Assembly (NCBI RefSeq): GCF_000276685.1
Contig: NC_018108.1
Coordinates: 434,001 to 498,000 of the forward strand
Origin: Taylorella equigenitalis ATCC 35865
GTDB taxonomy: Bacteria; Pseudomonadota; Gammaproteobacteria; Burkholderiales; Burkholderiaceae_B
Direction of reading: 5' to 3'
Length of the DNA stretch: 64,000 nucleotides
In this document: in pieces, positions 1 to 9,535 of the stretch
Layout: each line of letters begins with the position of its first letter
Position numbering within the stretch: the stretch's first letter is position 1
The notes under the pieces: model-generated
Database searches by the model: none
Told to the model about the DNA's origin: nothing
Seen by the model: the letters and a program-made list of their open reading frames with translations, nothing else
Translations under genes and position numbers: made by a program

Positions 1-812
1 TAAATTGGTCTGGCAGTAAAAATTCTGATGGAATCTGGTTTAGGGAGTTTAAGGATCAGGGTGGAGAGTATGTTCATGCGGTTGGTATATTCAAGATTCC
101 TCTTTCAGCAAAATTAAGGGATTTTTCCTTTTCTATTGAGTATTTTGATAAGTTTGAGGATGACATATCTTTTGACGTTTTTGATAGTGGTAAAAATTCC
201 TTCAGAACATTAGCAACTTTTAAATCACATGATTCAGAATCTTGGATTTGCTCTGAATCTATATTTTTAATTGATCCGCTATTAATTGAGGCATCACCTG
301 AAATTAAAACCCATGAAGAAGAATCTGATGTTGTTGAGGATGAGGCTCCGAATGACGTATATGGTACAGGTGAATTAATAATCACAGATTTTCAGACTAT
401 TGATGCAGAAGAAAAACAAAAATACGTTTTTACTATGGAAGAAACTATGTCTTTTCGCATAAGTTTCAATTGTTTTGAAAGTATTAGTAATCCTGTTTTT
501 GTTATTGCAATTTATAAGCCTGATGGTGAAATTGTTACTCAATTAATAGATAAGTTTAGAGGGTATACCAAGGGTCAAATGCCTAAAAACGGTTTTGTTG
601 ATTTCAAGCTAGATAAAATTAGGATAGGTAGAGGTGAGTATCTAATTTCTGTTGGTGTTTTTCATGATGTTGATTTGTCCAATCCTGTTGAACAAAAGAC
701 CTATTGCTTACATGACAGGAAATATAAGTTCAAAATTGAACAACCATTTGGAATAAATATGGATTTAGGATTGGTTAGCCAGGACTTTTCAGTTACATAT
801 AGGGATAAATAA
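1..812 (+). CDS. wzt: Wzt-type O-antigen ABC transporter ATPase, C-terminal part only (5' end outside window)
   Basis: The reading frame that starts at base 3 is open from the window edge to the TAA at 810-812, so this is the last ~269 codons of a longer gene. The final ~150 residues look like the Wzt C-terminal carbohydrate-binding domain: a YGTGE opening, then alternating beta segments including NPVFVIAIYKPDG and RGEYLISVGVFHD. In the family this beta-sandwich hangs off an ABC ATPase and recognises the capped end of a finished O-polysaccharide before export. The preceding ~100 residues form another beta-rich block (EYVHAVGIFKIPL, DISFDVFD) and an acidic linker; no Walker motifs are visible, as expected if the ATPase lies upstream. 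The TAA overlaps the next ATG by one base, which implies translational coupling to the methyltransferase-glycosyltransferase. Certain as a partial gene; the family call is good. Confidence 0.78.
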   Translation, partial: NWSGSKNSDGIWFREFKDQGGEYVHAVGIFKIPLSAKLRDFSFSIEYFDKFEDDISFDVFDSGKNSFRTLATFKSHDSESWICSESIFLIDPLLIEASPEIKTHEEESDVVEDEAPNDVYGTGELIITDFQTIDAEEKQKYVFTMEETMSFRISFNCFESISNPVFVIAIYKPDGEIVTQLIDKFRGYTKGQMPKNGFVDFKLDKIRIGRGEYLISVGVFHDVDLSNPVEQKTYCLHDRKYKFKIEQPFGINMDLGLVSQDFSVTYRDK

Positions 813-3800
813 TGAGTCATAACAGATATTATGATCAAGAGGGGCTATGGAAAAGGGACCTGACTTCTCAAGAAATTGAAAGAATTGAAATTGTTAAAAA
901 ATTTATTCCTAGCGATGTCAAGACAATTTTAGATGCTGGTTGTGGTAATGGAGCTATTTCTAATTATTTGAATGGCTATGATATTACGGGAATGGACAGA
1001 AGTCCAGAGGCATTGAAATATGTCACTAACAAAACCGTAGAAGGTAGTTTAGACAGCATTCCATTTGAAGATAATGCTTTTGATTTAATTATATGTGCTG
1101 ATGTTTTAGAGCATTTGTCAGAAGAAGTTTTTGAAAAAACCATAAAGGAATTTAAAAGAGTTTCCAAAAAGTATATTCTTATCATTTCTCCAAATGCGGA
1201 AGATTTAACAGCGAACCAATCTAAATGTTATTCGTGTGACACTGTATTTCACATGAATTGGCATATTAGATCCTTAAATCTAAGAGACACAATTTCAAAT
1301 TTTAGGGATGATTTTGCCCCAATTTACTTTAGCTTCTTCGGAGAAAAATGGTCATCTGAACCTGAGTTGAAATATAAACAAGCTAGGACATCTGGTCGTG
1401 GGTATAAACATTGGGAGAATGCTGTTTGTCCACTTTGTGGTACTTCTCAATTTTCACTCATTGAGGATAACAAGGATATCGACGAAGAAACAAACCCTTA
1501 CTTAAATGGCTTTTATAACCTTTCAACAGAGTTCATTTTATTGTTATCAACCATAGAACATAAAAAAACTTTGTGTGATTTTGACTCTTTGGAAGACAGG
1601 GCAATATTGACTAAAAATAACTATGAAGATATTTATTATGTTAATCGTCAATGTATCTTAACTGAGAAAAATATATTTTTAAAAAATAATACCGAACACT
1701 ATCCTCAGTTCTCTTATATTCTTAATAACAGCGATAGTGCCGAAAAAAATCGTTTAGTCTTTTGTCTTCCTTATAAAACAAATTTAAGAAAATTATATAT
1801 AAATTATTTAGATAACATTGAGGCTGAGTTATCAATTAATGTGTATGATCTTAAGAATAGCTTTATAAATATTGGTTCTATAAGTCTTAGCAATTCTCTA
1901 AATTTAGGAACTGCTTCTTTTGAGTTGCCTGAGGTTACACCTCCAAATGAAGGTTATTTATTTGAAGTTATTAGTAGCTCGGAATCTATAAATTTTAAGA
2001 CTTCTCTTAAAGAGATATTTTCTGATAAGCATTTTGGTAAATTAAATCTAAATCCTATTGAGAGAAGGAATTTTCTAGGAATTGACTATACTCACTATGA
2101 ACCATTGGGTTTAAACCTTAGTGATGGACAGTTTCTTTTGCTAGAAAAAGAGGATTGTATCTTTGATAAGTCTAACAAGTGTTTTTTTCTAAATCTAGAT
2201 AATACTTTTGAGTTTTTTAATGGAAAATCATCTCAATCTCAAGGACATGTTCCATTTTTAAATGATAAATTAACAAGAGAATTCCAAGAAGATCGTTTTA
2301 ATGAGTTTAAAAACTTTTCGAATTTGTTATTGGATTCAATAGAAACTAAAGTTGAAGAGTATCAAGCAAATAGAGATGTTCAATTTAATGAGTTTAAAAG
2401 TTTTTCCAATTCTTTATTAGATTCATTAGATAGCAAAGTTGAAGAGTTTCAGGATAATCGAGAAGTTAAACTTAATGAGTTTAAAACTCTTTCAAGTTCC
2501 TTATTGGATTCGATAGAAATCAAAGTTGAAGAATTTCATGAAAATCAGGAAGGTCAATTATATGAGTTAAGAAACCTTTCGGATTCATTATTGAATTCTT
2601 TAGAAATCAAAGTGGAAGCACTCCATGAAAATCTTTTTGGTGAAGTATATAAATCTAGTCATGATTATTTTAAATTAGTGCATGAAAGTTTTAATGAATT
2701 GCAAAATCAGCATTTGAATGAATTAAAACAATTTGAAGATAAGTATACTGAATTAAAAGAAGAAATTTTTTCAGAAGATCAAAAGCTAACTGCCTTCGAA
2801 AAACACTTATTCGATAAAGTAGATCAAGAAATCTATCAAATCAAAGCAGGTTTATACAATGTCTCCAATTCTCATGAGCGTTTAGTAAAAGCTCTAAGAA
2901 ACCCTTTTACTCACTTTATGAGAAGGTTTAAACCTAACCGTAAAGCACAAAAGAGTATTAACCTTCCTACTATAAATGGAGATACAAAAGAATTAATAAG
3001 TCTACATAGTCAACCTTCTCTAAAACATTTGGTTGTTATTACTCCTGATGTACATGTCGATAGAAGAACAGTTCAAATGTGTCAAAGTCTGATTGACAAT
3101 AAAAATATTAGATGTACCATCATTGCAGCTTTGCAAGATGAAGATAATTTTGTTACAGATAGGCTTAAAGTTAAGAGAGTTGACCCTGTTAAATCTGACA
3201 AATATATTCTTAAACCAGATGATTGGAGGGATGGGTCTTATTTAAATTTAGAGGATTTTTACTGGCTCCATCCGCACTATTTAAATGCTGCTTTGTTAGA
3301 AGATGCTGATTACATCATGTGTTGTGATCTTCCACTTCTGCCCGCTGCAGTATATGTTTCAAAAATCAAAGGCATTCCATTAATTTATGATGCCCATGAA
3401 CTTTATCCTGAACAAAGTATGTTTTCGGAAGAAACTAGAAATTTTTATTCTCAGGTTGAAGCTCATTTTATTAAATTTCCTAATTTAACTATAACTGTAA
3501 ATGAAAGTATTGCTGAAGAGATGTCTGCTCGTTACGGAATACAAAAACCTAAAGTAATTCTCAATGCATTGAATCCTCCAGCTAATTTCGATATTGATGT
3601 AAGTTATAACCATTTTAGAGATGCTTTGCCCATCAAGCCAAATCAAAAAATAGTTTTATTCCAAGGAGGTTTTTCCCAAAACAGAAATCTTGAACTCCTA
3701 GTCAAATCTGCTAACCATATTCCACTTGAGGATGTGGTATTGGTGCTCATGGGTTTTGGAGAGTATGGTGAAAAACTTATGAGTTTGGCTAAAAATGAGG

Positions 3801-4189
3801 GTACATTAAACAAGACAGTATTCTTTTATCCCGCTGTTGATCAATCTGTACTGCTTGAATATTCGGCCTCTGCTGATGTGGGTATAATACCTTATCCTCA
3901 CACTGATTTAAATAGTTATTACTGTACTCCAAATAAACTATTTGAATTTATACAAGCTGGTATACCTATAATTGCCAATGATTCTCCTGAACTTAACAGG
4001 TTCATAGTTAATCAAAAAATTGGAATAACAAGACCAATTAATGATGAAGTAGATATTGCAAATTTGATTACTGAGTTTTTCAAGTCAGGATACGATTATT
4101 CAGAAAACTTGAAGGTAGCAAGGACCAAATTTAATTGGAATGAAGAGGAAAGTAAATTTACCTCCTTTATTAATGGAATTATTTTATGA
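812..4189 (+). CDS. Methyltransferase / coiled-coil / glycosyltransferase fusion, candidate polysaccharide chain terminator
   Basis: This 1125-residue protein has separable parts. Residues ~1-200 are a class I SAM methyltransferase with motif I DAGCGNG (41-47) and a zinc-ribbon-like cysteine set CYSC (139-142) and CPLC (206-209). Residues ~240-480 are a beta-rich region without a recognised family. Residues ~490-700 are predicted coiled coil, including four consecutive 29-residue repeats (496-611). Residues ~737-1125 are a GT-B glycosyltransferase (GT4-like: YDAHELYPE, PNKLFEFIQAGIP) that resembles the separate transferase at 11416-12651. In E. coli O9a, WbdD couples a methyltransferase-kinase to a coiled coil that sets O-antigen chain length, and Wzt recognises the capped end. 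The position directly after a Wzt domain suggests a similar role, with a glycosyltransferase in place of the kinase. Domain calls are solid; the ruler role is inference. Confidence 0.85.
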   Translation: MSHNRYYDQEGLWKRDLTSQEIERIEIVKKFIPSDVKTILDAGCGNGAISNYLNGYDITGMDRSPEALKYVTNKTVEGSLDSIPFEDNAFDLIICADVLEHLSEEVFEKTIKEFKRVSKKYILIISPNAEDLTANQSKCYSCDTVFHMNWHIRSLNLRDTISNFRDDFAPIYFSFFGEKWSSEPELKYKQARTSGRGYKHWENAVCPLCGTSQFSLIEDNKDIDEETNPYLNGFYNLSTEFILLLSTIEHKKTLCDFDSLEDRAILTKNNYEDIYYVNRQCILTEKNIFLKNNTEHYPQFSYILNNSDSAEKNRLVFCLPYKTNLRKLYINYLDNIEAELSINVYDLKNSFINIGSISLSNSLNLGTASFELPEVTPPNEGYLFEVISSSESINFKTSLKEIFSDKHFGKLNLNPIERRNFLGIDYTHYEPLGLNLSDGQFLLLEKEDCIFDKSNKCFFLNLDNTFEFFNGKSSQSQGHVPFLNDKLTREFQEDRFNEFKNFSNLLLDSIETKVEEYQANRDVQFNEFKSFSNSLLDSLDSKVEEFQDNREVKLNEFKTLSSSLLDSIEIKVEEFHENQEGQLYELRNLSDSLLNSLEIKVEALHENLFGEVYKSSHDYFKLVHESFNELQNQHLNELKQFEDKYTELKEEIFSEDQKLTAFEKHLFDKVDQEIYQIKAGLYNVSNSHERLVKALRNPFTHFMRRFKPNRKAQKSINLPTINGDTKELISLHSQPSLKHLVVITPDVHVDRRTVQMCQSLIDNKNIRCTIIAALQDEDNFVTDRLKVKRVDPVKSDKYILKPDDWRDGSYLNLEDFYWLHPHYLNAALLEDADYIMCCDLPLLPAAVYVSKIKGIPLIYDAHELYPEQSMFSEETRNFYSQVEAHFIKFPNLTITVNESIAEEMSARYGIQKPKVILNALNPPANFDIDVSYNHFRDALPIKPNQKIVLFQGGFSQNRNLELLVKSANHIPLEDVVLVLMGFGEYGEKLMSLAKNEGTLNKTVFFYPAVDQSVLLEYSASADVGIIPYPHTDLNSYYCTPNKLFEFIQAGIPIIANDSPELNRFIVNQKIGITRPINDEVDIANLITEFFKSGYDYSENLKVARTKFNWNEEESKFTSFINGIIL
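2297..2644 (+). repeat. Four tandem 87-bp coding repeats (29 residues each)
   Basis: Units start at 2297, 2384, 2471 and 2558. Each encodes a variant of FNEFKxFSxSLLDSxExKVEE followed by a short polar joint. All four are exactly 29 codons, so the array stays in frame and sits within the coiled-coil part of the fusion protein. Divergence between units is moderate, which points to an old duplication rather than a fresh slippage event. Confidence 0.9.
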
Positions 4190-5265
4190 AAAAATTCATT
4201 TTTTTAATATTGAGTTGTTTTCTAATTTCACAGAGTTCTTGGGCTAATGATAATTCTAATCCTGCAGAAAAAATCTTAATGAAAGCAAATGATAAGAATA
4301 ATCCATTAAATATATGGAATATGGATCTAACTGACTATTGGTCTAAGCTTTCAGATGACATATTAAAAATTTATAAAGATAGAAATATACAGTTAACTCC
4401 TCATCAAATGGCAGTTGTTTTTATGGATTTTATCGGGGGGTTCAAGATAGGGGTGGTTAAAGGAGGTTCGGACCCTAGATATTCAGTTCAAGAGAGAATA
4501 GGGGCTTGTGGGTCGTTTACAAAAGTTTTCATTTCACTTATGGCTGCAAATGGAATACCTTCTAGAACTGTAGGACTTTATAACTTTCCAAAAGATAATG
4601 GCCATGTAGTTGCTGAGGTTTATTATGATAATAAATGGCACATGTATGATCCTACATACAATCTTTACTTCACAAATGAACCTTCGAATCTCGTAAATCC
4701 TCCAGTATTAAGCTTTGAAGAGATTAAAAATAACACACCATCAGATATGGTTTTGCACAATATTCCTAGATATTATATGAAAGGTGATAGATTTGCTAAT
4801 AGAGAAATCTACCTTAATGCTAATCCTGCTGGTCCCTTAACTTTTGAAAATAAATTATTTTTCCCATTTTTCATTGATTTCAAAAAAAAATCTGTGATTG
4901 ATAACTCCGAATTTGGTCCTAAGTACCAGAATATTTCGATGCTTGGGTTTGGGGGAGGGAATATAAATCATAAATATATGATTTCTAATCTTAATAAAGG
5001 CGAAACTTATACATTATCCCTTATTCCTAATTTTTTAGCTGGAATAGGTAAAAGTATAAGATATAAAGTTTCTTCTCCAAACTGTAGGTTGCATACGGAG
5101 GAGTTGACTTACTTAAAATCATCTCCGAACACCAATTTGGATATCGAGTTTTTAGTAAATGGGTCATCATGCGAAATTGTTATAGAAAACATTGAAAATT
5201 TTGAAAACATAAAATACTTAGTTCTAAAACAGGTAAAAGTTTTTAAATCCAGTAGTCGACCTTAG
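4186..5265 (+). CDS. Secreted transglutaminase-like protein
   Basis: This 359-residue protein starts with a signal peptide (MKKFIFLILSCFLISQSSWA), so it should act in the periplasm or at the surface. Residues ~85-175 match the transglutaminase-like fold, with a plausible catalytic triad: C108 in GACGSF, H140 in NGHVV and D155 in YDPT. The remaining ~180 residues are beta-rich with no clear family. The ATGA overlap with the upstream fusion gene implies translational coupling. The next gene begins with a full-length paralogue of this protein. In bacteria this superfamily includes proteases and amidases as well as crosslinking enzymes, so the substrate is unknown; the setting suggests it acts on exported glycan or a glycan-bound protein. 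Confidence 0.8.
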   Translation: MKKFIFLILSCFLISQSSWANDNSNPAEKILMKANDKNNPLNIWNMDLTDYWSKLSDDILKIYKDRNIQLTPHQMAVVFMDFIGGFKIGVVKGGSDPRYSVQERIGACGSFTKVFISLMAANGIPSRTVGLYNFPKDNGHVVAEVYYDNKWHMYDPTYNLYFTNEPSNLVNPPVLSFEEIKNNTPSDMVLHNIPRYYMKGDRFANREIYLNANPAGPLTFENKLFFPFFIDFKKKSVIDNSEFGPKYQNISMLGFGGGNINHKYMISNLNKGETYTLSLIPNFLAGIGKSIRYKVSSPNCRLHTEELTYLKSSPNTNLDIEFLVNGSSCEIVIENIENFENIKYLVLKQVKVFKSSSRP

Positions 5266-5312
5266 ACATACAAAATCTCCTATCTGTGTGAGAAGTGGAT
5301 CTTAATATCATT

Positions 5313-8300
5313 ATGAGAAAATTTATATTATTTATTCTTTTTTCATCCCTAAACATTAATGCTTTAGGGCAAACTACTTCTACAGTCTCGGGCGAAACTG
5401 TACTAATGTCTAGTACTGATAAAAATAATCCATTGTATGTTTGGAATATTGAATTAACAGACTATTGGTCAAAGCTTTCAGATGAAATCTTGAAAGGTTA
5501 TAAAGAAAAGAACATACAGTTAACCCCTCATCAAATGGCTATGATTTTTTTGAAATTCATGTCTGATTTTGATATTGGGTATCCCAAAGGAGGAGCTCAT
5601 CCGAAATTTGTTGTTGAGGAGAAGATAGGAGCTTGTGGAACCTTCACTAATGTTTTTAATGCATTGATGGCTGCAAATGGATTTAAGGCTAGGATAATAA
5701 ATTTATACAACTATCCAACAAATGAATTGGGTCATACAGTGTCAGAAGTTTATTATGATAACAAATGGCATTTATATGATACTACTTTTAGTGCTTATTT
5801 TACTGATGATCCGTCTAACGTAATTAACCCTAATGTATTAAGTTTTGAAGAGATTAAGTCAAACAAACCAGCAACTCTTATTATTAATAATCAATCTAGG
5901 TACTATAAAACTGTTGAGATTCAAAGGAAATTTGCAAGCAGAGAAATTTATCATACTGCCAATCCAGCTGGACCTTTGTCCTTCGAAAACAAAATGTTTT
6001 TCCCCATAAAATTGAATCCTATTTCTAGACCTAAAATAGAGAAGAAGGATTTTGCTTTAAAAGCACAAGGAGCTTCATTTATAGGTGTTGGCGGAGCTAA
6101 CGCAAATCATATATACAAGCTTGAGAGTTTAAACAAAAATACCGAATATAGACTGTCTCTTATTCCAAATTTTATTGGAGGTCATAAAAACTTAGACCGT
6201 ATAAAATTCAAAGTTTCTGCATCAGGATGCGATGTTCATAATAATGAAATCGAATTCATATCTAGTCATCCTTCTAAAAGTTTAGATATCAATTTCAAAT
6301 CTGGTGGTGATACTTGCGATATAACCGTTGCAAATCAAGAGTCAACAGAGTTTATGAAGTATCTCTCTTTGAAGGAAATCAAATTAACCAATGTTGAGGA
6401 TCCTTCCAACACTTTAAACCAAGGAGACATCACTGATTCTATACCTAATCAAACTGATGTAAACAATGCAAAATTTGTTATCAAGGAAGGAGTTCCATAT
6501 CTAGATATAGAGGGCGTAGGTGAGGTGTTTCATCCAGCATGGACTGGTATATATGCACTGCAGTATGCGGGAATGGAAAGTTATTACCCTAAAAAAGTTG
6601 ATCCTAATAATAAATTATTTTTGCATTTAGTGAAGGTATTAGAAGAAAAACTCAAAATTCAAAATGGAAATTATTATTGGTTATATAGCTTTGATAATTC
6701 TTATAACAATGTCACTATACATGCCCCTTGGGTAAGTTCTTTTGCTCAAGCAATCGGCGTTGAAGTGTTTGTTGCAGCCTATAAACTAACTAAACAAGAT
6801 AAGTATCTTGAACTTGCAAAAAAAGCTGTTAAGCCGCTCACCGTTCCGCTATCAGATGGAGGATTATTATTTCATGATGGCAATGATATTTGGTTTGAAG
6901 AAATACCATTAAAAGAAAAGCCCACTCATATTCTTAATGCACATTTACGTAGCCTGATAGCAATCAATGAATTATATGAGGTAACCAAAGATCCAATTTA
7001 TAAGGATTTTTTCGATAGAGGGTTAATAACTTTATTAAAATGGCTTCCAAAATTTGATACAGGATCTTGGCTTAAATATGATTTAAACCCAAACTATCAT
7101 CAGTTATTTAGAATCACAAACCCATATGGATTTTCTACTCCAGAAGTTCCCATTGAGTCAATTTCTATTTTGGATGAAAATCAAAAACTTCTTGTTTATT
7201 CTGATATAGGAGATAGTGATGATTTCGATGTTTCTAAACCTGTTTTTATAAGTGGAACTGACTGGCTAATAGACAAAACTTCAGAAAAACTTAGCTACAG
7301 ATCAAACAAGACTTCAATTCCTGAGGATTTCAATAGTGAACTTTCATCTGATAAGCTAAGTTCCCCTTTTTCGTTTATAAATATAAATTTCCCTAAATCA
7401 AATACAAATAAATTTTATTTAAAAATAGATTATCTGGATAGCAAGAAGGGCAACTTGGTTTTGCAAAGAAGATCTATATCTCCTAAGATAAAATTCAAAG
7501 ATGTAGATGGAGGAATATTTTTACTAACTGGTAGTGGACTTAAAAGAAGTTTACAAGTCAAAATTGACCAGTCTGATCTTGGATATCCAGTTGGAAATAC
7601 TTATTCGAAATTGCATTATTTATATCTTAATAAGCTATTAGATATTACTCAGGATAAGAGGATTAAATCCTGGGCTATAACTGCTAGAGCCTACTATAAT
7701 TCTGAAAATTTCGATAAAGCCAATTTGGTACATTACCCTAAGTTAGTGTTGCCTCCACAAACTCCAGTACTACCCATCCTCTCCTTAACAAGTAACAATG
7801 TAGTTGCTATGCATTTTGGGGTTAACGGAACTAAATTTATAAATGGCGAATATGATTTCAAATCTCCTGTGAGTGAACAGTCATTATCACCTTACATGGT
7901 TTCACTACAGGCTAATGGAAAGTTTTTTGATGTGCATAAACACATGCTTAAAACTGAATCTGAGCTTAAGTCAAAATTAGGGAAATACTACAATAAATAT
8001 GACTGGATTTCTCTAGAAGATCAAGAAAAAATTAATAAATCTAATGCTTTGAATTGGCTTCAACTTAATGGTAAGTCCTATAAGGATTCGATAAGCTGGC
8101 CATTTGATTTCCGTAATGCTTACAACGATTTAGTTCAAAATCCTAAATGGAATTCAGCATTTGGTCAGGCTTATGTTTTAGAGGCTTTTATACAAAATAA
8201 TTCACTCGACTTTGCTAGAAAAGCTGCTAATGCTTACAAATATGATATTGCTTCAAATGGTGTTTCTTCCATTGATAAAAGTAATGATGTTTGGTTCGAA

Positions 8301-9533
8301 GAGGTGCCAAATAAATCTCATATTCTCAATGCCCATCTAATTAGTCTGAATGTTCTTTTAGGAAATAAGTCAGTCCTTGGTCAGGATGCTGAAGAAATAA
8401 CGAAAAGAGGTCTTCAATCTCTCGAAGAAAAAATATTCAAATTCGATAACGGCTACTGGAGTTTATATGATCAAAATCCAAAAAAAGAGTTGATGTTTCA
8501 AATAGACTGGCTTGCGGGTAAGACAGCACCAATCATTGATGAAATTTGTTTAATAAGTACATTAAGTTTGAATAAAACATGTATAGACGTAGGTAGTAAA
8601 AAAGATTTTGATGGCAACAACAGAATAAATGGTATTGAATGGACCGAGAATCAGAAGGTGGATGGGTTTTCTGTGAGATCATTTAAAAATGGACATATGG
8701 TACGCAGTAAGCCTGTCAGCGGAGGCTCAATACAAAATACTTTTTTCTGGCTAAGTCTTCCTGACAGAGATTTCATAGATTTTTGGGACATAACACCTTA
8801 TATCATGAGTATTAAATATAAGGATGTTGGTATCGGTAACTTTGTAATTAATATCAGATCGTCTAGAGAGGGAAATTTCATTGAAAGTCTTCCTCTCAGA
8901 TATGGCAATTGGAACACTAAAAACTCAGGTGAATGGAAAAAATATCTCATCCCTATCAGATCTAACGATTTAGGTTGGTTTATGGGCAAAGATTACCATA
9001 AATATCATCTGGAACAAATTTCTGAGATAGCAAAAAAATCTAACAGTGTTGAGCTTAAGCAAGTAGCTGAAAGGTGGCAATATTACCTTGATCAATACGA
9101 CAATAAATCTAGTCCAATATTCATCGATAAAAGGAGTGATAGTATGGAAATAAATAACTTTACGCTAACAAGTAATCTTAAGTTTTACCAAGGAAGCGAG
9201 TTAAAAAATGCTGTGGATGGCGATCCTAATTCAAATTATATTGCTGCAATAGAAAATCAAGAATTTCCACACCAATTAGTTATTCAAATTCCTGAAAAAC
9301 GATATGTTGGTACCGTTAACATAATTTGGGAGAGTGAATCTAATTATGCATCTGAATTTGACGTAAGTTTATATGAAGATGAAAAACTTATTTCCACTAA
9401 AAACCTGAAAAATGATAAGTATCACACAGCTATAGAAATTGGTGGTGTGGTAAATAAAATCGTAATCGATTTGAAAAAATATCAAGGTCAAAACAGGTTG
9501 TTAATGAGAGAACTAAAAGTAATCGGTAAATAG
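5313..9533 (+). CDS. Secreted transglutaminase-like protein fused to a duplicated C5-epimerase-like module and discoidin-like domain
   Basis: From ATG 5313 the product is 1406 residues and begins with a signal peptide (MRKFILFILFSSLNINALG). A GTG at 5295 is also in frame, but ATG 5313 puts the catalytic cysteine at residue 108, exactly as in the upstream paralogue. Order: transglutaminase-like domain (C108, H141, D156) with its beta tail to ~380; a first alpha-toroid resembling the D-glucuronyl C5-epimerase C-terminal family (~387-800; IWFEEIP, ILNAHLRSL, SWLKYDLN); a second copy (~830-1265; VWFEEVP, ILNAHLISL, YWSLYDQN); and a discoidin/F5-8C-like domain (~1285-1406). Both toroids carry the same inserted beta domain. 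Likely role: binding or epimerising uronic-acid glycan outside the cytoplasm; activity is not provable from sequence. Confidence 0.78.
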   Translation: MRKFILFILFSSLNINALGQTTSTVSGETVLMSSTDKNNPLYVWNIELTDYWSKLSDEILKGYKEKNIQLTPHQMAMIFLKFMSDFDIGYPKGGAHPKFVVEEKIGACGTFTNVFNALMAANGFKARIINLYNYPTNELGHTVSEVYYDNKWHLYDTTFSAYFTDDPSNVINPNVLSFEEIKSNKPATLIINNQSRYYKTVEIQRKFASREIYHTANPAGPLSFENKMFFPIKLNPISRPKIEKKDFALKAQGASFIGVGGANANHIYKLESLNKNTEYRLSLIPNFIGGHKNLDRIKFKVSASGCDVHNNEIEFISSHPSKSLDINFKSGGDTCDITVANQESTEFMKYLSLKEIKLTNVEDPSNTLNQGDITDSIPNQTDVNNAKFVIKEGVPYLDIEGVGEVFHPAWTGIYALQYAGMESYYPKKVDPNNKLFLHLVKVLEEKLKIQNGNYYWLYSFDNSYNNVTIHAPWVSSFAQAIGVEVFVAAYKLTKQDKYLELAKKAVKPLTVPLSDGGLLFHDGNDIWFEEIPLKEKPTHILNAHLRSLIAINELYEVTKDPIYKDFFDRGLITLLKWLPKFDTGSWLKYDLNPNYHQLFRITNPYGFSTPEVPIESISILDENQKLLVYSDIGDSDDFDVSKPVFISGTDWLIDKTSEKLSYRSNKTSIPEDFNSELSSDKLSSPFSFININFPKSNTNKFYLKIDYLDSKKGNLVLQRRSISPKIKFKDVDGGIFLLTGSGLKRSLQVKIDQSDLGYPVGNTYSKLHYLYLNKLLDITQDKRIKSWAITARAYYNSENFDKANLVHYPKLVLPPQTPVLPILSLTSNNVVAMHFGVNGTKFINGEYDFKSPVSEQSLSPYMVSLQANGKFFDVHKHMLKTESELKSKLGKYYNKYDWISLEDQEKINKSNALNWLQLNGKSYKDSISWPFDFRNAYNDLVQNPKWNSAFGQAYVLEAFIQNNSLDFARKAANAYKYDIASNGVSSIDKSNDVWFEEVPNKSHILNAHLISLNVLLGNKSVLGQDAEEITKRGLQSLEEKIFKFDNGYWSLYDQNPKKELMFQIDWLAGKTAPIIDEICLISTLSLNKTCIDVGSKKDFDGNNRINGIEWTENQKVDGFSVRSFKNGHMVRSKPVSGGSIQNTFFWLSLPDRDFIDFWDITPYIMSIKYKDVGIGNFVINIRSSREGNFIESLPLRYGNWNTKNSGEWKKYLIPIRSNDLGWFMGKDYHKYHLEQISEIAKKSNSVELKQVAERWQYYLDQYDNKSSPIFIDKRSDSMEINNFTLTSNLKFYQGSELKNAVDGDPNSNYIAAIENQEFPHQLVIQIPEKRYVGTVNIIWESESNYASEFDVSLYEDEKLISTKNLKNDKYHTAIEIGGVVNKIVIDLKKYQGQNRLLMRELKVIGK

Positions 9534-9535
9534 AC

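Noticed and set aside
74-385. A 103-codon reverse-strand frame
   Set aside because: It lies opposite the open Wzt frame and shows no family; it is an antisense shadow.
435-812. A separate small gene starting at ATG 435
   Set aside because: The same frame is open to the window edge without a stop, and the Wzt-like domain begins before 435.
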